A stretch of DNA of 64,000 nucleotides from Spartinivicinus ruber (lineage in GTDB: Bacteria > Pseudomonadota > Gammaproteobacteria > Pseudomonadales > Zooshikellaceae), in the NCBI RefSeq assembly GCF_011009015.1, contig NZ_CP048878.1:3874354-3938353 (forward strand). Reading direction: 5' to 3'. The notes under the pieces are model-generated. The model saw only the letters and a list, made by a program, of their open reading frames with translations, was not told the DNA's origin and did no database searches. How positions within the stretch are numbered: the stretch's first letter is position 1; every line of letters starts with the position of its first letter. Shown here one piece after another: positions 36,232 through 44,829 of the stretch. The translations under genes and the position numbers were made by a program.

Positions 36232-38290
36232 AGTTGATCGTATCGATTATGTTTAATTGATAGTCAGGATGTAACTCTTCTAGTGATAATACATATGCAT
36301 AAACTTGGTTTTGCCTAAGTAGTTTAAATAAATAACGCCGGATCTCTTTGGAAACAACAAACACCGGTTGCTGCTTATCCGATTCAAATGGAAAGTTGGC
36401 CACTTGTTGATTTAAATAATTAAATAGACTTTGGGTTTGTTCTGCCGGTAAGTCAAGAAAATAACTGCTACCAGTTGCGCGAATAGTATCTTCAATTGTT
36501 TGTTCCAATTGGTAACTCAATTTGTATGCACTTATTTTTCTAGAATATGCAAATTGGTTTGATATTTGCAGCGCCAGATCGCTTCTCACCAGTTCAACTA
36601 ATTCTTCCGTATCTTGCTCATTCTTACCATGTTTGACTACAGCTTCAAGAATCGCTCGAATATGCTTAAGGGGCACTCGTTCATCTAATAATCGTTTAAG
36701 TAAATCCGCTAACCCTGCTATTGGCAAAACTTCCAGTGTCTCACTGACTAACACGCTATACTCTAAATTGATTTGATCAAGTAATGAACGAGTTTCTTGA
36801 ATACCCATGAAATTTGCTGCAAAGCGGATTAAGGTATTTGATAAATTATGGTAAAAAAATGACATGGCTTCAAAAGCTGTACCCATCTTGCTACTGTCGT
36901 ATCTACTGGGATCTACCAAATAAAACTGATGATATCCCCAACATTCGTTAACAGTAGTAAAGTCTTTTTCATTATAAGGTTCGGGTACTTGCTTGAGTAT
37001 TTTTTTATCTTTATGAAATGTACCTTCATATAAAGGTACATCATCTATAGCGATTAGATAATGATCATTTTCAATTTTTGAATCAATAAATTGCCTATGA
37101 GAAGGTAAGCGTATTCCAAACACACTATGAAAGCTTTCCTCTAATACTTGAAATTGTCTGACAAATTTTTCATCTTTACATAGAAAATCTAAAGTAGGAG
37201 AAATTTTAATTGTAATACCAGGAAATGGTTTATATTTCTCTTCATCGGTTAAGCTATTGTCTCTATCATCAAACCAGGTGACTTCTTTTAATGCTTTTTT
37301 GTTTTTTTCTTTAAATATAATATGAGTACCCATTGACACCAAACCAGCACCAATCGCGATAAATAAAAACGTAGGAAAACCTGGTAGCAATGCAAATAAG
37401 AATAATAAGATACCAGCAAATACCATACTTTGAGGATAAATAGATATTTGCTTGGTAATCTCTGTACTCAAGTCATCTTTTTCGTCATTCACAACACGAG
37501 TAATAATAATACCTGCCGCAATAGAAATAAATAAAGCTGGTATTTGTGCTGTCAATCCATCGCCAATAGTGAGAATAGAATATATATTAAGTGCTTGATT
37601 AAACTCAAGCTGATGTTGTGCCATACCAATAGAAAGTCCACCCACAATATTGACAACAGTAATAACTAAACCAGCAATTGCATCACCTTTAACAAATTTC
37701 ATCGCTCCATCCATAGAGCCAAATAATTCGCTTTCTTTCTGTAAATGGGATCGACGTTTTACCGCAGCATGCATATCAATCATTCCACTACGCAAGTCTG
37801 CATCAATGCTCATTTGTTTCCCAGGCATACCATCCAATGAAAAGCGAGCGCAAACCTCTGCTACCCGTTCAGAACCTTTGGTAATTACAATAAATTGCAC
37901 CAACGTAATAATTAAAAAAATGATTAGACCAACCGCTACATTTCCCTGAATAACAAAATCACCGAATGTAGAGATAATGTCACCCGCCTCAGCATCAAGC
38001 AAAATTAATCTGGTTGTTGTTACCGATAACGCTAAACGAAAAACAGTGGCAAATAGCAACACTGCTGGTAAGGTCGTAAAGTCAACAGGATCTCTCAGAT
38101 AAATAGCAACAATAATTGTAATAACAGCAAAACTAATATTTAGGGCAATCAGTAGGTCAACCAACAAGGTGGGTAATGGAATAACCATCATCACCACAAT
38201 AAGTAAAATTAATCCAACAAAAATAACATCTTTACGTCCACTAAGAACCGCTAAGAGTTTCTTTTTATTGAGTTGACTAGCAATATCCAT
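36218..38290 (-). CDS. sctV: T3SS export gate protein SctV
   Basis: A 690-residue member of the FlhA/HrcV/RhcV family. About eight transmembrane helices lie in residues 20-330, with the family FHIPEP-region motif RSGMIDMHAAVKRRSHLQKESELFGSMDGAMKFVKGDAIAG. The rest is the cytoplasmic domain that forms the nonameric ring receiving chaperone-effector complexes. Full length for the family. It lies downstream of an ISL3-like gene by only 6 bases and upstream of the secretin N-domain gene, the sctV-sctC1 linkage being distinctive here. Confidence 0.93.
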   Translation of the reverse strand: MDIASQLNKKKLLAVLSGRKDVIFVGLILLIVVMMVIPLPTLLVDLLIALNISFAVITIIVAIYLRDPVDFTTLPAVLLFATVFRLALSVTTTRLILLDAEAGDIISTFGDFVIQGNVAVGLIIFLIITLVQFIVITKGSERVAEVCARFSLDGMPGKQMSIDADLRSGMIDMHAAVKRRSHLQKESELFGSMDGAMKFVKGDAIAGLVITVVNIVGGLSIGMAQHQLEFNQALNIYSILTIGDGLTAQIPALFISIAAGIIITRVVNDEKDDLSTEITKQISIYPQSMVFAGILLFLFALLPGFPTFLFIAIGAGLVSMGTHIIFKEKNKKALKEVTWFDDRDNSLTDEEKYKPFPGITIKISPTLDFLCKDEKFVRQFQVLEESFHSVFGIRLPSHRQFIDSKIENDHYLIAIDDVPLYEGTFHKDKKILKQVPEPYNEKDFTTVNECWGYHQFYLVDPSRYDSSKMGTAFEAMSFFYHNLSNTLIRFAANFMGIQETRSLLDQINLEYSVLVSETLEVLPIAGLADLLKRLLDERVPLKHIRAILEAVVKHGKNEQDTEELVELVRSDLALQISNQFAYSRKISAYKLSYQLEQTIEDTIRATGSSYFLDLPAEQTQSLFNYLNQQVANFPFESDKQQPVFVVSKEIRRYLFKLLRQNQVYAYVLSLEELHPDYQLNIIDTINYEIN

Positions 38291-38295
38291 CAGTT

Positions 38296-38739
38296 TTAAC
38301 CAAAATTAGGCTGATGAGCGAGTCTTTTTACTATGTTATTTACAGCAGTCCAACTAATTGCAAACTTTCTACTTAAACTTGCAATCGGGTAACGCTCAGA
38401 GAATTGCACTACGCGCTCCTCAAATGAAGTAGTAAATCGCGAACGAGGATTTGCCCAATCTACCATTAAAGAGTGACAACCATGATTAGAACAATTTACT
38501 CTTGGTACCATGGCAGTAATATAAGTTTTAAAGTCACAAGTGTCTAAATGCCGCCATTTACGAGTACGTTTATCATACCGGGAGCATGATTCACCACAAA
38601 TTGGACAAGAAAAATGTGCTTCATCTCGAAAATCGATAAAAATATAAATAAGCCGTTTTTGCTCATCTATGTGCACTGCGGGTATGTACCAAGGATGCTC
38701 TAACGACAATAATTTAGAGAACAGATCAACATCATACAT
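38296..38739 (-). CDS. ISL3-type zinc-finger and HTH protein without a transposase core
   Basis: A 147-residue protein equal to the N-terminus of ISL3-family transposases: zinc-finger cysteines C45/C48 and C83/C88, the signature RKWRHLDTCDF, then VPRVNC and WANPRSRFT, then a helix-turn-helix (about 118-142). The catalytic DDE domain of the usual 400-residue enzyme is absent. The frame has its own stop, and no inverted repeats or target duplication are visible. It fits exactly between the TPR gene (7 bases) and sctV (6 bases) in the same direction, so it looks like an adopted DNA-binding protein rather than insertion debris. A regulator of the T3SS operon is one possibility. Confidence 0.7.
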   Translation of the reverse strand: MYDVDLFSKLLSLEHPWYIPAVHIDEQKRLIYIFIDFRDEAHFSCPICGESCSRYDKRTRKWRHLDTCDFKTYITAMVPRVNCSNHGCHSLMVDWANPRSRFTTSFEERVVQFSERYPIASLSRKFAISWTAVNNIVKRLAHQPNFG

Positions 38740-38745
38740 TCTTAT

Positions 38746-39501
38746 TTACCTCAAACTGTTCTTCAGTTTAGCCAGTTGACGGTTAAAATACACTTTATCA
38801 GGAATAACCTGCATTAATTCATGCAGCTTTTGCGTTTGCCCTGATAAGCTGTAGACGATTGCTAAATTATATAAGGCATTTTTAGGATAAACACGTGAAG
38901 CAATTAATTGTCTTAAAATCTCTTCTGCTTCATGATATTGCCCTTGTAATAAATATGAAACAGCCAAATTATTATATACTTGCTTATCATTACTGTTTTT
39001 AGCAAGCAATTTTCTATAATAGTTTCTTGCATGCTGGTATTTTCCTAGCGAGTCCAACGAAACAGCCATACCATTAAGTGCTTTGTAATTATTATCATCA
39101 ATTTTTAATGCTTGAGCAAAGTGATTCATCGCTTTATGGGCATTACCATTTTGCAGGGCTACTTTGCCCATACCTACCCATGCAGCTACTTGTGTTTTGT
39201 CATTCTTTGTTGCCTGCATATAATAAAACTCGGCATTTATTAGGTCACCTAATTTCAGGTAGTTTTCAGCCAATTGTAAGGCAACTCTGGCTTCTTTCCC
39301 CTGTTGATAGAGAGGTTGTAAAATTTTAATTGCATTTACATAATCATCAACAGAACTAGCAGTTGCTGCCAATTCTTGGTGTGGTTTAGTATAATCAGTT
39401 GAAATTGCAGTTTCTTCTGTAAAAAAAGCCCTATCTACACCTTTATTTAAGGAGCAGCCTGTTAATAACATAATACCAATGAGTGTAATATAATTTTTCA
39501 T
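38746..39501 (-). CDS. TadD-like TPR lipoprotein of the secretin
   Basis: A 251-residue lipoprotein: lipobox LTG-C with Cys16, then TPR repeats (about residues 60-235) of the TadD kind, with AWVGMGKVALQNGNAHKAM and YNNLAVSYLLQGQYHEAEEI. TadD is the pilotin-like partner of the RcpA/CpaC secretin in Tad pili, and rhizobial T3SS clusters carry a TPR gene beside rhcC2. Its start overlaps the secretin stop by 1 base, in keeping with a secretin assembly role. Followed by the ISL3-like gene. Confidence 0.75.
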   Translation of the reverse strand: MKNYITLIGIMLLTGCSLNKGVDRAFFTEETAISTDYTKPHQELAATASSVDDYVNAIKILQPLYQQGKEARVALQLAENYLKLGDLINAEFYYMQATKNDKTQVAAWVGMGKVALQNGNAHKAMNHFAQALKIDDNNYKALNGMAVSLDSLGKYQHARNYYRKLLAKNSNDKQVYNNLAVSYLLQGQYHEAEEILRQLIASRVYPKNALYNLAIVYSLSGQTQKLHELMQVIPDKVYFNRQLAKLKNSLR

Positions 39502-40808
39502 TAGAATACATGCCCCACTGATGCAGGTAGTTTGATGGCATTATTGTTTGGCTTTCTGCTAATTTTTCGTTCAAATGTATTAGGTAAGCGAACTGATTCA
39601 ACCCAACTGTCTTGATAAGATTGTTGTGATAAATCATAAACTTCAGGAGTTACTATTACAATTAGCTCTTTAGAGGTTTGACTTTCCTTTTTTTGCTCGA
39701 ATAAGCTACTCAGTAAAGGGACACCTTCTAGTCTAGGTACATTATTTCGCTCAATCTCCTTTTGTTTATAAAACAACCCACCAATGGCAAAGCTTTGGCC
39801 AGATAAGAGTTCAGTAGTTGAGGTAACTCTTCTTACATTATACCCAGGTAATACAGTTTGCCCATTATTATAGGTTACTGAACTTTGATTACTCACTTCT
39901 GCATTAAAGCTAACATGTATTCGATTACTGGGTAATAACTTTGGCGTAAAATCTAAAATAATACCATGTGACTTATAGTTAACATTAGAAAAGCCATCTT
40001 GGTTAATAATAGGGATAGGTGTTTCACCACCCACTAAGATTTTTGCTTCTTGACCACTAAGAGTAGTTAAGCTAGGTTCAGATACAATAGACACTAAACC
40101 TTTTTGATGGAGAACATTGATTATGGATGAAATATCGGTTTTGGACGTATTAAAACCAATGGAGCTTGTAAAACTACCCGCATCTACAACATTATTTGCA
40201 TTAAAGAATCGTAAAGCATTACCAATTGCTAATGTATAATTGCCAAGCCTGAAAAGTGAGCGCCAATTAGTTCCAAATACTTTACTCAGGTCCTCTTTAA
40301 CCTCAACAATTTTCAGCTTGAGGTTAATTTGTAAATTATTTTCAACTTGAGTTTTATCAACTAAGTTAATTGTTTTTGGTATAAGAGATTGAATTCTGTC
40401 AATCGCTTGTTTTTGGTCCGACTCTGTTTTAAAACTTCCATCAACTACTAAGTTAGTTCCATTTATTCTTACATTTAAAGTATTGTCTCTGATTGAGTCA
40501 CTAATTAAGTATTTTAGCTTATTAAGGTCATAATAAACCTCAACATGTTTACGCCAGTATTCATTTCCATCAACATCAACGGCGATTACATCGGTATTTC
40601 CGATTCCGATTGGAATTAAATAAAAACTGTTCTCACCAATTTGCTTTAACTTTGCTATGTTATCAGATTGAACAAATAATGTTTTTACTTGACTATTGAC
40701 TGAAAGGGTGAATCCTTTATCTAAGGAGAGATAAATTTTATCTACCTTAGCGTAAGCATTCGCGATGCACAATATATGAGCTACTATTAATATTATTATT
40801 TTATTCAT
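39501..40808 (-). CDS. sctC: Tad/RhcC2-type secretin of the T3SS
   Basis: A roughly 435-residue outer-membrane secretin. Signal peptide, then a pilus-formation N-terminal domain (about residues 25-95), a BON-like domain (about 100-150) and the secretin core (about 180-410), with AKILVGGETPIPI, LLSGQSFAIGGLF and VPRLEGVPLLSSLF, the family signature. This domain order is that of Tad-pilus RcpA/CpaC, not of the 600-residue YscC/HrcC type. The missing N0/N1 part seems to be provided by the separate gene at 35698. The ATG at 40808 overlaps the sctU stop by 8 bases. Confidence 0.85.
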   Translation of the reverse strand: MNKIIILIVAHILCIANAYAKVDKIYLSLDKGFTLSVNSQVKTLFVQSDNIAKLKQIGENSFYLIPIGIGNTDVIAVDVDGNEYWRKHVEVYYDLNKLKYLISDSIRDNTLNVRINGTNLVVDGSFKTESDQKQAIDRIQSLIPKTINLVDKTQVENNLQINLKLKIVEVKEDLSKVFGTNWRSLFRLGNYTLAIGNALRFFNANNVVDAGSFTSSIGFNTSKTDISSIINVLHQKGLVSIVSEPSLTTLSGQEAKILVGGETPIPIINQDGFSNVNYKSHGIILDFTPKLLPSNRIHVSFNAEVSNQSSVTYNNGQTVLPGYNVRRVTSTTELLSGQSFAIGGLFYKQKEIERNNVPRLEGVPLLSSLFEQKKESQTSKELIVIVTPEVYDLSQQSYQDSWVESVRLPNTFERKISRKPNNNAIKLPASVGHVF

Positions 40809-41820
40809 TATAGCCAACTATACTGGTTAAATATGATACTGGTATTGGTTCGCCTATTTTAAGATTATCAAATAATTCTTGAGCAATCTTTGCGTTGTTT
40901 ACAATTTTCATGTTTTTGCTCTGTCCATAAGCCAAGATATTTTTAATACTAGATTTATCTGCTTTACCTACAACAACAGGCATCTTATCTTGCTTAATAG
41001 ATAAAGCAACTGCAACCCCATTATTATCTGTAATAATAAAGTTTGCACTGCTTAGCCCTAATACTTCACCATAATTAAGTAGTTCATTACCTTGTCTTCT
41101 AATTTCAGATTTAACCTCTGGATTACCCTGAGTATCTTTAGTTTCCTGTTTTAATTCATATTGAGACATTTTCATTTCTTTTAAAAATAGTTTTTTCTGA
41201 ATAATTAAGTCTATGACTACATAGAAAGCTAGCATCAAAACTATAGCTATCACCAACTCCTTCACAGACTCTTGCAACAAATACCAAAAACAACTTTTAC
41301 CACACTCTGTTAAGTTAAGCGCATCATCAAGATATTTTGAAATAATATAAGTCACTATACCAGCAACTAGCGTAGTTTTTACTATATTAAACAAAAACTC
41401 TAACAGACTCTTTTTTTTAAAAATATTCTTTAGATTTTTTACCGGATCAATTTTTTCCAATTTGGGTTTCAATGGTTCAAATGAAAACACCAAACCAGAA
41501 AAACCTATGCTTATCATCAAGTTAAGTATTATTATTAACAAATAAAGAGGAAAAATAAATCCCCAAAAAACATCCGACAAAACAATAAGGAACGACTCCG
41601 CTTTTATTTCAAAGCTGTACTTAATATCTGCAGTTAAATTTACAAACTCAGCAATCTTTTCATTTATACTTGCAAAAAAAATAAATACATAAACTAATAG
41701 GCAACTAATTACCACAAAAACAGATACTTCTTTACTCTTTGGTACCTGCCCCTTTTCTCTTGCTTTATCAAGCTTATGATCTGTTGCTTCAAATGACTTA
41801 TCTTGACTATCTTCACTCAT
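40801..41820 (-). CDS. sctU: T3SS substrate-switch protein SctU lacking the NPTH motif
   Basis: A 339-residue FlhB/YscU-family protein: four transmembrane helices (about residues 31-52, 78-110, 140-162, 185-208) and a cytoplasmic domain. The conserved self-cleavage site N-P-T-H is absent. The aligned position (265-268) reads DNNG, within NFIITDNNGVAVAL, while neighbouring family positions such as VVVGKA and the terminal EPIPVSYL remain. In other systems cleavage between N and P drives the switch in substrate. This protein is predicted not to cleave there. The ATG overlaps the sctT stop by 4 bases. Confidence 0.9.
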   Translation of the reverse strand: MSEDSQDKSFEATDHKLDKAREKGQVPKSKEVSVFVVISCLLVYVFIFFASINEKIAEFVNLTADIKYSFEIKAESFLIVLSDVFWGFIFPLYLLIIILNLMISIGFSGLVFSFEPLKPKLEKIDPVKNLKNIFKKKSLLEFLFNIVKTTLVAGIVTYIISKYLDDALNLTECGKSCFWYLLQESVKELVIAIVLMLAFYVVIDLIIQKKLFLKEMKMSQYELKQETKDTQGNPEVKSEIRRQGNELLNYGEVLGLSSANFIITDNNGVAVALSIKQDKMPVVVGKADKSSIKNILAYGQSKNMKIVNNAKIAQELFDNLKIGEPIPVSYLTSIVGYNE

Positions 41821-42596
41821 GTTATTATTTTCCTTACAAGTGTAGAATAATAATCAAAGTCCATATATTCAATAAAGTCGACCTTGTTAATTAACAATAC
41901 AATAAATCCTGATATCATAATTGCCTTTATAGGCATAACCAACATTGTGGGGTTTAATTGTGGTAATTGCTTAGCTAAAACCAAAGTACAAACATCTACT
42001 AGAATTGATATGATTATTACTGGAGCAGTGATCAATACAGCTACTGAGAATAACTCGTTCAACAGTGTAAAGATAATTGATATATCACTTTGATCATAAA
42101 CAGGATAAAAGTCTATAATAGGCCATACTTTATAACTTAATAATACATATTGAATAACCTCAAAAAAATACCCTGATGTAAACATCAATATTACAATGTA
42201 ATAACTTAACAATGAAGAAGTTGCAGTTCCTTCTCCACCACTCAAGAATGCACCACTATAGGGTAACTGTGCACCTTTAAAAGCATCAAATAATGAACCA
42301 GATAAATTAAGCATCTGAAATGGTATTGTAAATATAATACCCATTACAATACCCAGTACAATCTCTTTAAAGTTAATACTAACCAAACTCACAGGATCAT
42401 TTATTTCACTTATATCAATATCTGCATATATATAAGGAACCAGTGATAATGATATTGATATGACAACACCTGTTTTTACTATTGCCGGAATATTCTGTTT
42501 ACTGAAATATATAAACCCAAAAAAAACACCAGCTAACCTTGGTACTGGTAGTATCACTGAGTAAAACAGCTCAAGCAATACATTACTATTATTCAT
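41817..42596 (-). CDS. sctT: T3SS export apparatus protein SctT
   Basis: A 259-residue FliR/SpaR-family membrane protein with about five or six helices, including the conserved block NLSGSLFDAFKGAQLPYSGAFLSG. It forms part of the SctRST export gate complex with a 5:4:1 stoichiometry in the family. Its start follows the SctS stop by zero bases and its end overlaps sctU, as in other R-S-T-U operons. Confidence 0.9.
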   Translation of the reverse strand: MNNSNVLLELFYSVILPVPRLAGVFFGFIYFSKQNIPAIVKTGVVISISLSLVPYIYADIDISEINDPVSLVSINFKEIVLGIVMGIIFTIPFQMLNLSGSLFDAFKGAQLPYSGAFLSGGEGTATSSLLSYYIVILMFTSGYFFEVIQYVLLSYKVWPIIDFYPVYDQSDISIIFTLLNELFSVAVLITAPVIIISILVDVCTLVLAKQLPQLNPTMLVMPIKAIMISGFIVLLINKVDFIEYMDFDYYSTLVRKIIT

Positions 42597-42860
42597 TTAT
42601 TGAGTTGCCATTATTTCAAAAATTTTATCTGTATAACTTGTAATCAAGTTAGAGGACCAACTAATCGTTGCCATTAAGACAATAGAAATAGTAATAATTT
42701 TTACACTCATTGCTAGGGTCTGTTCTTGTACTTGAGTAAGAGCTTGAATCAAAGCAATAATTAATGATGCAAATGTTGCCACTAAAATTGGTGGAAACGA
42801 TATCAATAGTACCAGCCACAAGCCTTCCACTACTATAAACTGTATTAGGTCACTACTCAT
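42597..42860 (-). CDS. sctS: T3SS export apparatus protein SctS
   Basis: An 87-residue FliQ-family protein with two transmembrane helices separated by a polar loop, including ALIQALTQVQEQTLAM, the FliQ/SctS hallmark. Part of the SctRST gate. Located between sctR (18 bases) and sctT (adjacent). Confidence 0.92.
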   Translation of the reverse strand: MSSDLIQFIVVEGLWLVLLISFPPILVATFASLIIALIQALTQVQEQTLAMSVKIITISIVLMATISWSSNLITSYTDKIFEIMATQ

Positions 42861-42878
42861 TACTCATGCCTACCATGT

Positions 42879-43523
42879 TTAAATACTATAACTTAGTAGC
42901 AAGCTTTCAATTAATGTTGTCCAACCATCAACTGAAACAAATAACAACAATTTAATCGGTAATGATATTAAAGAAGGCGACATCATCATCGACCCCATTG
43001 CAAGCAATATATTTGTTACAACCAAGTCTATTATCAAAAAAGGCAAAAAAAGTAAAAAACCTATTTCAAATGCCCTTTTTAACTCACTTAGAACATATGA
43101 GGGTATTATAATAAATATTGAGTTTTCCTTAGCTTTATATTTAAAATCTTCAGGCCAAACTTCTTGACTAACAGTGATAAACATTTCTTTTGATTCATCT
43201 GTAGCAAACTTATTTAAATAGGTTTTTATTGGTGTACTAACTTTGTTTACTACAACATACCATTGCTTTAAATCTTTATTAGAAAAATTCTCCCCATCAA
43301 ACTGTTGTACTGTTTTGTCAATTACCGGTGCTATTAAAAATATACTTAAAACTAGAGCTATACCCATTAATAAGATACTGGGTGGTGCCTGTTGTAAACC
43401 TATTGCATTACGTAATAGCATAAAAACAATGCTTATCTTAGTAAATGCAGTCATCATTACAACAATCAACGGTAATATTGATACAAAAAATCCTATTAAT
43501 ATATACGGTATTGACTCTTGCAT
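42879..43523 (-). CDS. sctR: T3SS export apparatus protein SctR
   Basis: A 214-residue FliP-family membrane protein. The N-terminal pair of helices contains TAFTKISIVFMLLRNAIGLQQAPPS, the family signature, and the C-terminal pair includes LLAMGSMMMSPSLISLPIKLLLF. It is the main subunit of the export gate. Spacing of 15 bases from sctQ. Confidence 0.93.
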   Translation of the reverse strand: MQESIPYILIGFFVSILPLIVVMMTAFTKISIVFMLLRNAIGLQQAPPSILLMGIALVLSIFLIAPVIDKTVQQFDGENFSNKDLKQWYVVVNKVSTPIKTYLNKFATDESKEMFITVSQEVWPEDFKYKAKENSIFIIIPSYVLSELKRAFEIGFLLFLPFLIIDLVVTNILLAMGSMMMSPSLISLPIKLLLFVSVDGWTTLIESLLLSYSI

Positions 43524-43538
43524 AACATAATTCTTTTG

Positions 43539-44438
43539 TTAGCACAAATTAGTTATTTTTACACCATAGTGATCTTCAATCGCCACTAGTTTACCTTGAC
43601 CAAATCTGTATCCATTAACATAGATATCTATACTTTCGTTAAGCTGTTTCTCAAGTTTTATATATTGATTGTCACTAAAACCTGATAAATCATCAGTATT
43701 GAGTGTTAATTCATCGATGACAAATGATATTTTTGCTTTTAAATTACTCATTTGGCTTTTCGTTTTCATATCTCTATACCAATTATTATTTAGTTTATAA
43801 CTGTAGTTATCTTGGTTTATCACTAGCTTAGAAAAAAGGTTGTTTTGTGGTTCCCACAGTCTTAGCTCACTATCAGCTGAGTCTAATAAAATGATATCTC
43901 CTTGGCTAAGTGACTTGATTGCAGCGACTTCTCCATACAATCTGTATTGCTCTACTAGACACTTAAAATAAACTTTATTAGTGTTTTCTTGATCAAGATA
44001 CTTTAGCCATTTACCACAACTAACTTTTATATATCCATTTTTTATTTGTTTAATTCTCAACCACATCCAATCAACAACTTGAGGCAGTTTTGATATACTT
44101 ACATAGTGTAGATCAGTTAATTTTATACGTTTATTAACTTCTAACACCATGTTTTCAATAAATATTTTCTTCAATTTCTCATTTAAATATTCAATACCTG
44201 TGTATATTTTTTGGTTAATTAGATACTCATTTATTAGCTCTATATTTACAGCTATTATTAACAGACTACCTTTATACGATAATTTTAAATATATATACTT
44301 TATTGATTTTATTTCTGATTCAACTTTTTCTACTGGAAAAATTGATTTATTTATAAATTGATAACCTTTATTGACCAGATTGTGTTTAGCACACTCTTTA
44401 GTGCTTTTTTTAGGTAATAGGATTTTCCTGATTTTCAT
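43539..44438 (-). CDS. sctQ: T3SS C-ring protein SctQ
   Basis: A 299-residue protein whose C-terminal part (about residues 230-299) is a SPOA domain with ISFVIDELTLNTDD and INGYRFGQGKLVAIEDHYGVKI-like order, as in FliN/SctQ. The N-terminal 200 residues are divergent, as is usual for SctQ. It forms the sorting platform under the export gate with SctK, SctL and SctN. Starts 29 bases inside sctO, a tightly packed operon; strongly AT-rich. Confidence 0.82.
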   Translation of the reverse strand: MKIRKILLPKKSTKECAKHNLVNKGYQFINKSIFPVEKVESEIKSIKYIYLKLSYKGSLLIIAVNIELINEYLINQKIYTGIEYLNEKLKKIFIENMVLEVNKRIKLTDLHYVSISKLPQVVDWMWLRIKQIKNGYIKVSCGKWLKYLDQENTNKVYFKCLVEQYRLYGEVAAIKSLSQGDIILLDSADSELRLWEPQNNLFSKLVINQDNYSYKLNNNWYRDMKTKSQMSNLKAKISFVIDELTLNTDDLSGFSDNQYIKLEKQLNESIDIYVNGYRFGQGKLVAIEDHYGVKITNLC

Positions 44439-44829
44439 AAATCAATTCATACTTATATATTTTTCGGCTAACAGTTATTTTTTTTTGTTTAACATCGGCT
44501 AACTCTTTATTTTTATCATTAAGCCTTTGTTGCAGCTTGTTTATTTGGTGAGAAGCATCATTAACTTTATTATTAATAAATCTTATATTAGCTTTATTTT
44601 TCCTTATTTCCTCAAGCGAGGTTGCTTTGTCTATACTATTAATACTTTGCTTAATTTCACTATAAAGCTTTTGTTGTTCCTGTTCTTGAATAGATATCTC
44701 ATTTTTTAGAGTGGATATTTTTTTTTCAATGCTTTGTATTATTTGGCAAAGTGTAAGCTCTTTATGACGATAGATATCAAGGAGGGATTGAATGGATTTG
44801 GCTATTGCGGGCCAAGTTGAGTTAGCCAT
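44410..44829 (-). CDS. sctO: T3SS stalk protein SctO
   Basis: A 139-residue coiled-coil protein with Lys/Glu heptads throughout (about residues 25-120, such as SIEKKISTLKNEI and INKLQQRLNDKNKELADVKQKK). Placement between sctN and sctQ and its size identify it as the YscO/HrpO/FliJ-type stalk that links the ATPase to SctV. Overlaps sctN by 28 bases. Confidence 0.78.
   Translation of the reverse strand: MANSTWPAIAKSIQSLLDIYRHKELTLCQIIQSIEKKISTLKNEISIQEQEQQKLYSEIKQSINSIDKATSLEEIRKNKANIRFINNKVNDASHQINKLQQRLNDKNKELADVKQKKITVSRKIYKYELIYENQENPIT

Noticed and set aside
38296-38739. A complete ISL3 insertion sequence
   Set aside because: Only the N-terminal zinc-finger/HTH part exists; no DDE domain, terminal inverted repeats or target duplication were seen.
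39501-40808. Genuine Tad pilus locus
   Set aside because: Although the secretin and TPR lipoprotein are Tad-like, no Tad ATPase, prepilin, TadB/TadC or prepilin peptidase genes are present; the genes are embedded in sct genes.
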